Assembly (NCBI GenBank): GCA_003049465.1
Contig: PYSS01000032.1
Span: 174,674-238,673, forward strand
Direction: 5' to 3'
Source of the DNA: Magnaporthiopsis rhizophila
Lineage: Eukaryota; Ascomycota; Sordariomycetes; Magnaporthales; Magnaporthaceae
Length of the DNA: 64,000 bases
Positions 46,159 to 57,621 of the stretch are shown here, one piece after another. Under the pieces are notes generated by a model. The model ran no database searches. It was not told where the DNA came from and saw only the letters and a program-made list of their open reading frames with translations. Position numbers and translations under genes: made by a program. Numbering within the stretch: position 1 is the stretch's first letter; every line of letters starts with the position of its first letter.

Positions 46159-49093
46159 ATGGCGTCAAAGATGGCATACAAGACGACTTTCGAGCCCGAG
46201 AAGGTCATACGACCAATCTTCACTGGCGGCGCCGTCGCATTGGACAGCAAAGCGCGGATCTTGGCGTCGACGCTTGGAGAGGAGGTCGTTCTGACCGACA
46301 TCACCACGGGCAGGCACTTTGCCACCATTGAAGGGGTTCGTGTATCTGTCTGCCCGCCCGAGCTGCTCCCAATGACCTAACAAATAACGCCCAGGATGGC
46401 GAGTCTATATCCACACTGATCCGTATGTCCATGCCGGCATAACTTCCTGTAACTGCTCGTCTGCGCACATGGGCTCCGTCATGCTAACACCTGCACTTCC
46501 TGCCAAAGTCACGCCCTCGGCATCACACCTTATAATATGCTCGCGGTCACTTACCATGAAGATCTATGCCCTCCGGCTGTCGTCCGACCACGAATCTATC
46601 GAGACGACGCTTGTGCGCACTCTGAAACCCCACGGCACCCCCGTTGTGGTTCTCGCCGTAGACCGGACTAGCACCCTGCTGGCAACGGGCGCCGCCGACG
46701 GTGCTATAAAGATCTGGGACATCGCCGGTGGCTACGTTACGCACACGTTTCGCGGGCCGAGCGTCCTCGTCTCTGCCCTGCACTTCTTCGAGCTGGCCGC
46801 GGAAGAGTCGAGGAGTGATTCTGGTGGTAAAGGGAAGAACAAAAAGAACAGAAAGGGGCAGGCCGCGGCGGAGGCCAGTCAGGACTCCGGCGCCGCGACC
46901 CTGAACCTCCGCCTTGCGTCTGGCAGCCAGGATGGCCGAGTGCGCGTCTGGGACCTGCACAAACGCGCCGCCGTCGGCGACCTGGAGTCGCACGTCTCTG
47001 ACGTCACCGGGATAGACTATTCGCCGATACAAAACAGTCTTGTCACGGCGAGTCGCGACAAGACGATAACATGGTGGGACCCAAAGAACTGGAGCCCTCG
47101 CAAGATTGTGCCGAGCTTGGAGTTGGTCGAGGCTGCAGGGTTCCTTGACGAGGGCCGGCTGACATACTCAGCTGGGGGGAACGGCTGCGTCCGGCTGTGG
47201 GAGACGGAAACCGGCCGAGAGGTCACAAGGGAGCAGTCCGCTGGATCCGAAGGCGAGGCGTTCGTTAACGCGCTTTACTGTCCTGACCAGTCGCTTCTGG
47301 TCTGCGTCCAGTCCGACCACACCCTCGTTCTATACCAGACCCCGGCCGTCGAGTCTGTTACAATACCGGAGATGGAGCCCCTGCAGCCGTTCCGTCGCAT
47401 ATCGGGGACCCACGACGATATCATAGACTTGGGCTACCTCCTTCCAGACAGATCGCTGATGGCCCTGGCAACGAACTCGGAGGATGTCAGGATCGTCTCT
47501 GTCGCCGACGCAGCCGAGGGCTCTGGGTATTTCGGTCAGGACGTGACCGTCCTAAAGGGCCACGAAGACATTGTCATTGCCCTTGATACCGACTGGTCGG
47601 GGCACTGGGTAGCCACCGGAGCCAAGGACAACACAGCTCGTCTTTGGAAGATCGACCCTGCCAGTAATTCGTACGGCTGCTACGCTACCTTCGCCGGCCA
47701 CGCCGAATCTCTGGGGGCCGTCGGACTCCCAAAGACTGTCCCGCCAACATCTTCAGCGGCGTACACCGACCCCCTGAACCACCCGCCGCCCTTCCTTATC
47801 ACTGGCTCTCAGGATCTCACGGTGAAAAAGTGGGAAATCGCCAGGACGGCGCAGCAGGGAACCAAGAAGGCCTCAAGGGCAGTCTTCACCCGGAAGGCTC
47901 ACGACAAGGACATCAATGCCGTCGATATCAATAACGCTGGCAATTTGTTTGCATCCGCGTCTCAAGACAAGGTTGTCAAGATCTGGAGCGTGCAGGAAGG
48001 CGAAGTTCAAGGCATCCTGAAAGGCCACCGAAGGGGCGTCTGGTCCGTCAGATTTGCGCCGGCCGACATGCCGGTGCTTCAGGGCGAGGATGCCGCCACA
48101 GCGGCCGGTAAGGGCATCGTCCTGACGGGCAGCGGCGACAAGACCATCAAGATATGGAGCCTGTCGAGCTATGCCTGCCTGCGAACCTTTGAAGGCCACT
48201 CCAACAGTGTTCTAAAGGTCATCTGGCTGCCGCTCGCGGGACAGTCAGCGGGCGACGCAGCAAAGAAGCGGCCTGTTCAGTTTGCCAGCGCCGGCGGTGA
48301 CGGCCTGGTCAAGGTGTGGGACGCGAACTCGGGCGAGGCGGTCTGCACGCTCGACAACCACACGGACCGCATCTGGGCGTTGGCCGTCAACCCTGGCGGC
48401 GGCGGCGGCGGCATTGGCGAGGGAGACGTGCCGGATGGCGACGACTCCTCATCCGCGGCAGTGCTGGCCTCCGGGTCCGGAGACTCGACCGTGACCTTCT
48501 GGCGCGACACGTCGACCACGACGCAGCTGGCGGCGGCGCGCGCCGCCGACGAGCTGGTGGAGCAGGAGCAGCGGCTCGAGAACCACGTGCGCGCGGGCCA
48601 TTACCGCGACGCCATCGTGCTGGCCCTGCAGCTCAACCACCCGGGCCGCCTGCTCTCCCTGCTCACGTCGGTCGTCCGGTCCGAGGATCCGGACGAGGGC
48701 AGCCTGACGGGACGCGCCGCGGTCGACGGCGTCCTGGCCACCCTGGCCGACGACCAGCTCGCGACGCTGCTGCTGCGCCTGCGCGACTGGAACGCAAACG
48801 CCCGCACCGCCCCCGTCGCCCAGCGCGTGCTCGCCGCCGTCGTCCGCAGCTACCCGGCGTCGCGCCTGGCCGGCCTGGCCGTCGGGAGGCGCCGGGTTGC
48901 TGCTGTCGGTGCCGGCGGCGGCATCGGCGAGGTGCTGGACGCCCTCAGGGCCTACACGGAGCGCCACTACCGCCGCATGGAGGAGCTGGTTGACGAGAGC
49001 TACCTAGTCGAGTACACGCTGCGCGAGATGGACAGCCTGGCGCCGCTGACCGAGGCCGGGGCTGACAGGGATGTCGTCATGCTGGAGTCGTAA
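46159..49093 (+). CDS. UTP13: U3 snoRNA-associated protein 13 (SSU processome WD-repeat protein)
   Basis: Three exons: 46159-46335, 46395-46422 (a 28-nt micro-exon) and 46509-49093. Introns are 59 and 86 nt (donors GTTCGT and GTATGT), and the joins give ATIEGDGES and STLILTPSASH. The product is about 929 residues. Tandem WD40 repeats fill residues 1-680, visible as GAADGAIKIWD, GSQDGRVRVWDLH, TASRDKTITWWD, TGAKDNTARLWKI, TGSQDLTVKKWEI, SASQDKVVKIWSV, GSGDKTIKIWSL and AGGDGLVKVWDA, likely two beta-propellers. The C-terminal helical Utp13 domain follows (HYRDAIVLALQLNHPGRLL, VDESYLVEYTLREMDSL). Utp13 belongs to the UTP-B subcomplex and helps U3-guided 18S rRNA maturation in the nucleolus. A Lys/Gly insert (GGKGKNKKNRKGQ) interrupts an early repeat. 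The first intron's donor is weak but needed for the conserved join. Confidence 0.93.
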
Positions 49094-49725
49094 GGCGCTT
49101 TTGGTATAGGCCATGGTTCATTCACTGTATATAAGCGTGGGTTGCTAGATTTTGGTCGTACCGCACCATCTAGTTCGCGGCCTATTAGAACGTTGGTTGG
49201 GTATCCCTACGGGGCCCAATGGATAGAGCAAAGTTGTTAACCTACGACCACCTACCTACCTACCCATGTGGCAAAACGGCACAAATCACCCCTACCTCCA
49301 TATTCCAAGACTTCCATGGGGTTACACGTTGTACTTGTTGCCAGCGTCAACAAACGAAGGTATAAACAGGAGGCGCTCTCTGCTGCGAAGAACGCCCAAC
49401 TTCGCTCACCTGAGGATACTCGTTGAAGTACACGCAAAAAGAGAGCGAAAAATAAATAATTCATATCAAAGAATACCTAAATCGCCCAATGCTCCAACTC
49501 CCTCCCACCCCACAACCTCAAATACCTACAATAAAATTACGTATGAAACCGAACTAGGAAACAAAACCAAGGCACGCCTATAAACGCCAGGTCCCATGAA
49601 CACTCCGCTCGTCTGAGATGTTGTTGCCCATGGGTTTATGCTGAGATGAACGAGAGAAAGAATGTGCCAAAAATTCTCCAAGACAAGCCAGGTTTCCTCA
49701 GTGGAGCAAAACGCGGGGCCCAAAC
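49094..49725. other. Convergent spacer between UTP13 and the J-protein
   Basis: It contains the 3' regions of both genes, a CTACCTACCTACC word at about 49248-49263, and an AT-rich patch near 49440-49560. No gene is seen. Confidence 0.5.
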
Positions 49726-51057
49726 TCATGGCAGGATTTCCTTAAGCTTCGCCTTCTGCTCGGCCGTGAGCGAGGTGGGAAACTTGACGTTGTACTTGAC
49801 GATAAAGTTCCCCCGCTGCCCGGGCTTCTTTTGAAGCGGCATGCCGAGGCCGGGGTACGTATCGGAGGAGCCGGGCTGTGTAGGGCCCGACTTTTCGATG
49901 GGCAGCTGCTTCTTGTCGATGGTGACGACCGTCCGCTTCCAGCCGGTCAGGGCCTCCTTGAGATCAAGGTCGATCGTGTGCACTATGTCGTCCCCGTCGC
50001 GGGTGTAGAGCGGATGTGCTTTCTATCGAGAGAAGAAAAAAAAAAAATAGAAGTCAGCTTTGTATTCTCTAGGCGGGAATCATGTCAACAGGCACTTAGG
50101 TAGGTCCTAACAGCGTTCTTCTTACCTCCTCGACGATAAACAGCAGGTCCTGCTGCCCGCCCTCCTCCTGGTCGCCTACGCTCTTGAACCGAATCTTGGC
50201 ACCCTTCTTCATGCCGACGCTGATGGGGACCTCGAGCATGTGGTCTGTGGTTGTGCGCTTGCCCGTGTCGTCGAACATCTTGCGCTTGATCTTCATCTTC
50301 TTCTTGGCGCCGTGGAACATGTCCTCGAGCGACACGGGCAGGGGGCGCTCGACGGTCGTGACCTCGGGCGTGCGTTCCCTCGCCATCCTGGCGCCCGCGG
50401 GGTCCCCGTAGGATGCGCGGCCGCGGGGGGCGGCTCCTCCTCTTGGGCTGCCCCTTGCGCCGGCAGCCCCACCAAACGAGCTGAATATGTCGTCAAAGTC
50501 GCCGCCGCCGCCGTTGCGCACGAACTCTGCAAAGATGCTCTCCGGGGCGCTGAAGTTGAAACCGCCGCCGGCGCTGTCGCCGGTGCTGAAGTGGAAGGAG
50601 CGAGTGCCACCGCCGCCGGGCATGCTGCTGAAGCCGCCGAAGCCTCCGGGCATGCCTCCCGAGGCGAACGGGTTTTCCCTGCCGCCCTCGGGCGGAGGCG
50701 GGGCTCCGCGGAGGAGGAACTCAAGGCCAAACGTGTCATAGGTCTTCCGCTTCTCCGGGTCAGACAGAATCTCGTAGGCCTGGGAGCACTCCTTGAACTT
50801 TTCGGCCGCCTCCTCCTGCTTGTCGGCGTTCTTGTCGGGGTGCCATTTCAGAGCTTGCTTTCTGTTTTGCGATGTTAGTGACTGCAAATGTTGCCCAACT
50901 GCCATCACACGATTCATGCACTGGGTCTAGAAAGGACCTATCTGACGAGGAGAGGCCAAATGTGGCGGCTGACTTACCTGTAACCCTTCTTGATTTCATC
51001 TTGGGTAGCTTCGGGCTTCACGCCCAATACATCGTAGAGTTTAGTTTCCTTGACCAT
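49726..51057 (-). CDS. Type II J-domain co-chaperone (Sis1/Psi1-like Hsp40)
   Basis: Three minus-strand exons: 51057-50978, 50861-50126 and 50022-49726. Introns are 116 nt (GTAAGT, branch CTAAC) and 103 nt (GTAAGA); the joins give GYRKQALKWHPDKN and FIVEEKAHPLY. The product is about 370 residues. It has a J domain with the Hsp70-stimulating HPD at residues 34-36, a Gly/Phe-rich linker (GGMPGGFGGFSS), and the two C-terminal substrate-binding beta-domains (RPLPVSLEDMFHG, KKGAKIRFKSVGD, YTRDGDDIVH, the DLKEALTGW motif), ending in a dimerisation segment (TAEQKAKLKEILP). It has no zinc-finger CxxCxGxG repeats and is therefore class II, the Sis1/DnaJB type. It stimulates cytosolic or nuclear Hsp70. 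A TTCGAGAA at 51397-51404, a two-unit heat-shock-element-like inverted repeat, lies about 340 bp upstream. Confidence 0.93.
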
Positions 51058-51395
51058 GTTTGCTGGCACCTATGGTTGCGTTGGATGGCGCAAGGCTTCG
51101 TTGGTGCTTTTGTTTTTCGTTTTGGTGGTGAGCGGTCGCCCAAGCTAAGCGGGCGGGTAGGTATGTCCAGTCTGCGCCAGTGCAAGGCGAGCGGTGACAG
51201 GAAATTCAATCCAGCTCAGCAATCGAAATAATATAGCGAATTGGTTGATTGACAAACGCGGCCTGTGTTGTTGGCACTGAATTACCGGCTGATTGATTGA
51301 TTGCTTGGTTGGTTGGCAGTGTTTCTCGTCTGGACTCGGTCGGCCCTGGCCCTGTAAGTAGGTCTTGGGCTCAGTTCATAAAATAGCGGGCGAGT

Positions 51396-51405
51396 GTTCG
51401 AGAAT
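51396..51405 (-). promoter_or_regulatory. Possible heat-shock element half (TTCnnGAA)
   Basis: The sequence GTTCGAGAAT contains two inverted NGAAN units about 340 bp before the J-protein ATG. A full element usually has three or more units, so this is weak. Confidence 0.25.
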
Positions 51406-52301
51406 GCAGTCGTCGACTCGTTTTACGGAAAGAATCAAACGGGAGCTCGCAGCGCGAAAAGAGTGAGGATTGCGTGCAAAGTGGATTGGGTTTCTGTCTG
51501 GGCCGGCAGCAGACAAAGAAAACGAGCTTCAAAGAAGATGGACGAGCAAAGCCAAGGGCGGTGGGAGCAGGTGTCGGTCTGTGGACTGATGTATGACCGC
51601 CCGCCGTTGCTTGTAGAAGCTTCGATGGGCGAATGGAAAGCTGGTGACGTTGCTCCACAAGCCTGTTTGCAGGTGGAGATTCCCCGCAGAAGCTTCCTCT
51701 GCGGCCAGCACAGGCGCGCGAAATCGGGCAAACTGAGCTGAGCGCCTGCCTCTTGCTCGCAAAGCTCTGCCTCTCGGAGCAGATTCTGGGATTGCCCCTG
51801 GGAGACCTCAGTCGTTCGAATGCTCCAAATGGCGATTCGACCTATGTATGCCCTGGACTTGTGCTTTAATGTGTCTAAAGGGGATAGCCGCCGAAGTGCC
51901 AACAAAGACACGACCCACTAGACAGCGGGCAATGGGATGGCGGGGTGTTGTGCTGCGGGGAGTCCAAGCCACGCCGCTGAGTGAGGCGCGACTCTGTGCA
52001 AGGGGCTGCCCGATTTGCCTGGCTGTAAATCCTCTGACACAACCCGGCATGTCCGGCCAATCCAATCAACCAGTCCAGGCGCAATTGTTCAGTGGCAATG
52101 GACGTAACCCCCACGCGGGACGGTTACCAGGTCGCTTTGGAGCTGTCCATTCTTCACATGCTCTTTACTTGCATCGGGAGATCACATTGCCCAGTTCTGA
52201 GTGTGATTCGTCTAGCATATGTCTAAGACTTAAAGAGCTGCAGTCCAGTTTGTAGCCAAAACACATTGAAGTCGTCTCGATATTTATTAATAAAACAAGA
52301 C

Positions 52302-52308
52302 TATAAAA
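52302..52308 (+). promoter_or_regulatory. TATA-like box in the gene-poor spacer
   Basis: TATAAAA is followed by a CT/CA-rich stretch typical of fungal leaders, but the nearest ATG frame (52579-52965) has no domain. It is a possible orphan or non-coding promoter. Confidence 0.25.
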
Positions 52309-55300
52309 GCGGAGTGGGCATCTCTCCTAAATCGGCCAGCACTCACCGCTCATTTCCGCTTGCACACGCGGAAGAAGAAAAATTCATCACTCATCCTTCC
52401 CAATTGACTCGCCTTCTGCTTTACCCAGTGACAATCACAACACGATCCAGCATAATCCGTGTGGCTGCTCGTGTTCACCGCCACCACATTCGTCGGCCGT
52501 GATTGGAAACTCGGTACTGGCACGCGACATTCTAGTATCGGAGGCCCCAAAGCTGCCGGCCGTCCGAACCAGTCGCTCATGCCGGGTCTAACATATCGTG
52601 ACTCAGCGTCCGGAGCAAACAGTCGCGCCGGCAAAGCCCCGTTCCAAGCGGGGTCCGCCTTGACCCGGCCCGATCATGACCTGCAGTGGAGCCCGCAGTT
52701 CCGCTACGCTCGACCGGATATTCGGGAAGCACTCGTGACTCGTGTGTCTTCCAACTTTCTTCACCAGCTCTGGGGCGTATCTAGAGGTGCTAGAGTCTCG
52801 AACATTCCTGCACCATGGGAAATCGATCGAGCATATGGGCAGGTTCCCAACACGGACGGACCCGGTTCCATTTGGCCAGGCAGAGGAACCTGTTTCGTTT
52901 GCCGGCGTCTGCAACATCGTATCAGTCAATCTTGGAAATCCCAAACTTGGATGCTCCCTTGGTAGGATGCCTGGGAAAAAAATAGACCGCAGTCCTGAAA
53001 TCAGCCAGTACGCGGTTGTCGGGATTGGCTCGATCCCAGAGCCTGTAAACAGTTTGCGAGATCGCGTCGTGGCGCCAGGGGCTCGCGGCAAGGAAGGATC
53101 TCGCCATGGGTCCGTCCGTCAGAAAGCTCCCTGCTGTGTCACGGTCGCTGGGCGCTATAACGTCATGTCAAAGTCTGGAATGTAGGAAGGCTTGGACCCT
53201 TCTTGCATAGGTGGTGCCACGCCCAGACCGGGGTCGCCAGAAACGGGCGCTGTTGGTCGCCGCTGTGGGTCTTCATTGCGGGAGAGGTTCCGCAATGGCA
53301 TCAAAAAGCGTCGTCTTCCAGCATCGAGCCACCCTTGACGACGGCGGGCATTCAGGCGCCGCTGCGTTGGAATGGATGTTCGGACCAGGAAAAAAGCGAT
53401 TTCGAATTATCCCATCTCAGGCGACCCACCGGCGGGCTGGAGAAACTGTGGGGCGGTGCCGGTCTTGGCTCGTCTCTCGTTGGCCACCAGTGATGTCATG
53501 GCACGGACTCGTCAACGTCAAGCCACTCGTTTGCTTGGGGACGAGCCGAAGTTGGCAGTCACACAGTCTGACCTCACTGAAGCCTTCCTGTCTTTGAGGC
53601 CCCAACACCACGCAGGAATGTATCATTGATCCAATGGGCAAGCCAGGAGCCAACAGCCCCGGTGACATGCAACCATCGCAATTCCAAACCCAAATCTCGG
53701 TTGAGGGGTCCACGGCGAGGGTTACCCTCAGCGGCGGGCGAGTCCGACTACGCGGCCGCTCTGCTTCAATGTTCGCCATCTCCCTTCGCACGCCAGGTAG
53801 CACTTCTGGCGGGCGTTGAGCAGAAGCGCAGTCTCGACCGCCGCCCCGCTGATTCAGAGGAAGCTGACGGGAGTTCCATATGCCTACCCGCCTCGTGTTC
53901 GGGTCAAGCCTCATAGCTTTTTGATGGGTGCCCATTTTGGCCCCCGGGCTCTGCCGAATGACGCAAAGAGAGACCTGACCTGTACTGGATGAGTATATCC
54001 CGTCACCCGGCTTCCCGCGACGAGTATGACATCCTAGGAGTCCCGCGTACCACGTCAAGACGCATTGCACGACGGCATACCAGGCGGCTAGCAGGACGTT
54101 GTCTGCCTGGCTGCCACACATCCTCTGCCCGCCGGTGAAGGGCCACAAGATTAACAAAACCTATCACGGCTCGGGCAGGCAGACCTCTGCAGGCAGCCTT
54201 GTTTACACACACGTGCGTCGACGCCATCATGCGCAAGGGGGCTTACGGGCCCATCTAGAAGCCGCCCTGGTTCTGTCATGGGCGCAGGCGCACCTTGGCG
54301 AGGTCAGAGCTCAGGGGTTCAGCGCAAGGGCCAACCAATGACATCATGGGGTGGCCGACGTCAACTCCCGTCGATCGGCCCGTCTACTCTCGCTCCGAAC
54401 GAGTCGGTGCGACAGAAAGCAGAAGTGTGTCCCCATGGGACCCGACGTTCCATGTAGGCCTGGCCGCTGTAGAAAACGTCAGACCACCGTCTGAGCAGCC
54501 GTCTAATCTTACATACGACATGGGCAAACGAGGTGTAGGAAACAAAACCGGAGGACCAGGCAGAGAGGTTAGTAATCTGTGTCCTTTCCCCCCTTTTTTT
54601 CCAACCGAGCCGAGACCTTGAGGCGCCAAGGGCCCATCCATAAAGAGGGGGGTCGAAATAGGCATCTGCCGATCTCATATGAGGTCAAAGATTGCCGCCG
54701 CATAGGTCCTTGTGGTAAGCTTGTTTGGTTCTCTGCCCCTCAAGTAGGTCGACAGTGGCCAATGGTATGACATATACGATGACTTCAACAACACTTGCCG
54801 ATCTGCAGGGTCCTTGCCACTTTGGACATTACTCCCTAGCGTCTTTTTTGGATTTCCCCTCCCGGGCTCTTAGCAGGCGCCCGTCGTTTCCATTACGGGG
54901 TAGAGTCAGATTTCACCGGCTCGCCTCAACTGTCACTACGGCACATGCATCATCGTCCGCTTACCAACCCCGTCTTTACTCTAACCCTTCCATCGGCAAT
55001 AACGAGGTCCGCGCAAGTGCAAGTCTACGTAGGCGCTATAGCCCCAGGGAAGGTGTTTACAGCAGGCACCGCCATCAGCAGAGCCGGCCGAGACCATGAA
55101 GGAGAATAGGGACGAAAGAGCTGCTGGCCGTGGGTCGTCTGGAAGCCGTGCTACTGCGCTCGTCGACCCATATACATGCGCGCTACTGCAACATACGCCC
55201 AATGGATGTTGATGTTTGCCGTGATCGACGCTGTTACGCCATTTGGTGCCGCCAAAACAGGCATCCCTCGGTGTTGATCACCACAAGCCCCGACCCCCTT

Positions 55301-55416
55301 GGCTAGCGCCGCTTGGGAGGGGTTTTCTGAAAAGGGCATACCGTCACCTCCCTGACGCAAGCACATCTCTCGTCGGATGCGAGGTGGGTACAACAAACCC
55401 GCGCACACAAAGGAGC

Positions 55417-55431
55417 CTCTCTCTCTCTCTC
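55417..55431. repeat. (CT)n microsatellite
   Basis: An uninterrupted CT dinucleotide run lies about 600 bp upstream of the small Ser/His-rich gene. Confidence 0.9.
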
Positions 55432-55614
55432 GCGGGGAGCCGGAGAGCAGTGGCGGAGGTCAGAGATCGCCGGTCAGCGCCTCGTGGAGAACGGGAGCTA
55501 CCCCCTTCTTGCCGTCGGAGCTGAAAGAATGACGAAGAGAGGGGAGAGGCAGCACAAGCAACAACCCGAGAGAGCCCCTCTCGCACGCCCAGTCTAGCAT
55601 TTCTCTCAAGCAAA

Positions 55615-55638
55615 AACACACACACACACATACACACC
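55615..55638. repeat. (AC)n microsatellite
   Basis: A short AC run with one interruption lies about 70 bp upstream of the TATA box of the following gene. Confidence 0.9.
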
Positions 55639-55707
55639 CCCTTTGCCCGCTCCATTATACTACTATACCCACCCACAATGGCTGCCCGATAAAGTTCCCT
55701 CGCATGC

Positions 55708-55716
55708 TATATAAGG
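55708..55716 (+). promoter_or_regulatory. TATA box of the small Ser/His-rich gene
   Basis: TATATAAGG is followed by a long pyrimidine-rich leader of about 315 bp up to the ATG at 56033. This is the clearest core promoter in the window. Confidence 0.6.
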
Positions 55717-56032
55717 ACCCTTTAGGCCCCGACCCATCCCGTCCAGACCTGTTCTGGCCCACATCCCACATCCAACTTCCAACTCGTTTGACCACCAAGC
55801 CAGGTTTTTCCGTTACCAAGATTTACAACCCAAGAGCCACCCACCCCTAGGGCCAACTTATTCACACCGCTTGCATACGACCCCCTCTTTCCTACCCATC
55901 TCCCCCGCTAGATCTCTTTTCTTCTTGCGGTACCTGTTTCTTTGCTACTTCTCTGCCGCGTCCCGTTCCCGCAAGGACGACGCCTTGGCTTTCTCTTCTT
56001 CTTTTTAAGGGTCCACCATCTGCCCGCCCCGA

Positions 56033-56359
56033 ATGCCCGCCTCGACTGCCGACCACCACCAGAGGTCGTACAGCCGTCACCTGTCCGCCACAAACATGTC
56101 CAACTCGTCGCAGCAGAACGCCTACTCGTCCGTCTCCGCCTCCATGCCGGTCTCGCCGCCGCCGCCGACGGACCTGTCGGCGTACTCGCGCACCATGCAC
56201 CAGCACACCAAGCAGATGATGGAGGCCGTCTCGCGCTCGTCGTCGTCGTCGCACCGCCGGGGCTCCTCCAGGAATCACAACCAAGGCGTCGCCCCGCAGC
56301 AAAACGCCGTCTCGGCCGGCTATAGCCCGCCCACCAACCACCGTTCCGCCTATCAGTGA
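56033..56359 (+). CDS. Small Ser/His/Gln-rich protein, unknown function
   Basis: A single-exon frame of 108 residues starting MPASTADHHQRSYSRHL. It is rich in Ser, His, Gln and Pro and lacks a signal peptide or membrane span. The central segment YSRTMHQHTKQMMEAVSR is the only part likely to fold, as an amphipathic helix, and is followed by a Ser run and basic residues (SSSSSHRRGSSR). A strong TATA box and pyrimidine-rich leader precede it, supporting a real, well-expressed gene. Another start is MSNSSQQN at codon 22. A longer overlapping frame (55942-56325) is Arg/Leu/Pro-rich and looks like a shadow. I recognise no family; a small disordered regulatory protein is a guess. Confidence 0.6.
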   Translation: MPASTADHHQRSYSRHLSATNMSNSSQQNAYSSVSASMPVSPPPPTDLSAYSRTMHQHTKQMMEAVSRSSSSSHRRGSSRNHNQGVAPQQNAVSAGYSPPTNHRSAYQ

Positions 56360-57428
56360 CTGGGCGCCCGGCGTCGACGCGCAGCAGCAGCATCATCATC
56401 CTCATCACCATCAACAAAAGCAAGAGCATGCTTCCTTTCAACATCGCCCATCGGTATGGTGGCTCGACTCGTCCATCATCCATGACATCTGCGGATCAAG
56501 CAACGGCCTCGGAGTTTGTTGGTCCCGGAACCCTCGTCGACCCGTACAACCACACCACACCATCTTCATCGCCAGGCCGCTGGGCTCAGAGGGTCTGACG
56601 TAGCATCTGGCGGGGTCATGGCCAGGACGGCACTCGTTGCCCACGCAGCGGGTGCGGCTGCGGCTAGGTTGACAATGACGGGCTTGACGTCTGCCAAACA
56701 AGTGGTCGTTGGGCATCACCACCCCTTGTTTTATGTCAGCAATTTGTCTTTATTTCCCTTCCTTTTTTTTTTTTTTTTTTTTTTTTGAGCATCCGAGATT
56801 TCTCCGTAGGCTCTCATCATGCAAGCTAGCGTTTGTTCGTTGTTTTCCCCCTTCCACTCTCGTTTTTCTTTTTGTATCATCCTATCGAACCAAATGGGAA
56901 TCATTGGGCATTGGCGTAGGAGTGGCAAATATGGATTTTTGTCGGTTTTGTTGGTATCATGGGCTTGTTGTTGAAGCATACGGGACGAGGGTTTGAACCT
57001 CTCAGCAACGACTTATGAATGATGAAAAAAAAAGTTAACTCACGAATTTCTAGATTGTGCGCCTGAGGATGTGCATGAACATGTTGACACAGGGACTAGA
57101 CGTGGTAGCATCCCGCTCGCCTGATGTGGCGGAAGAGTAGGCTTGTTTGTCGATCATCTCGGCGGTAAGCCAAAGTGCGATGGAAGGGATAGGTGTGCTG
57201 TAAATTCCACGACTTTATTGATTGCCCCGTACGCCTTGAACTCCTTTGCTAAAATGCGACATGATCCCTCACCGTAACCATCACCCTTGCAGCGTACATC
57301 ACCGGTACCTATAACGTCGAATAGCAGCACAGGAACGGGCAAATCAGGCTGGTTCTGATGAAAGCCCGTCCACGTCATGCATACTGTACCGTGGGTGTAT
57401 ATGTGTGTAGTCACCTGCTCCAAGACCG
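56360..57428. other. Convergent spacer with a long T-run
   Basis: It contains the 3' regions of the small protein gene and YJU2, and a T-run at about 56763-56786. A T-arm-like GGTTTGAACC near 56990 lacks the rest of a tRNA. No gene is seen. Confidence 0.5.
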
Positions 57429-57581
57429 TCATGTCTTCTTCTTGATCCCAAGCAGTGCAGCGCGGTCCGTCTTCTTCTTGACCTGCCTCTTGAAGCTGGG
57501 CGGAGGCATATCCGTGGCGGCCGTGGCGGCCGTCGAGGCGGCGGGCTTCTCTGACGGCGACTCCGACTCCGACGCCGACGC

Positions 57582-57621
<40 letters not shown>

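Larger units (their letters stand above)
51058..56032. other. About 5 kb spacer
   Basis: The proximal part is the J-protein promoter, with several ATTGG/TTGGTTGG (inverted CCAAT) words at 51240-51320. Farther on, a TATAAAA at 52302-52308 with a pyrimidine-rich leader looks promoter-like but leads only to a 128-codon frame (52579-52965) with no recognisable domain. The right end is the promoter of the small protein at 56033. No other gene is supportable. Confidence 0.45.

Noticed and set aside
56975..57010. Second T-arm-like sequence (GGTTTGAACC)
   Set aside because: The surrounding sequence has an A-run and no anticodon arm or acceptor pairing.
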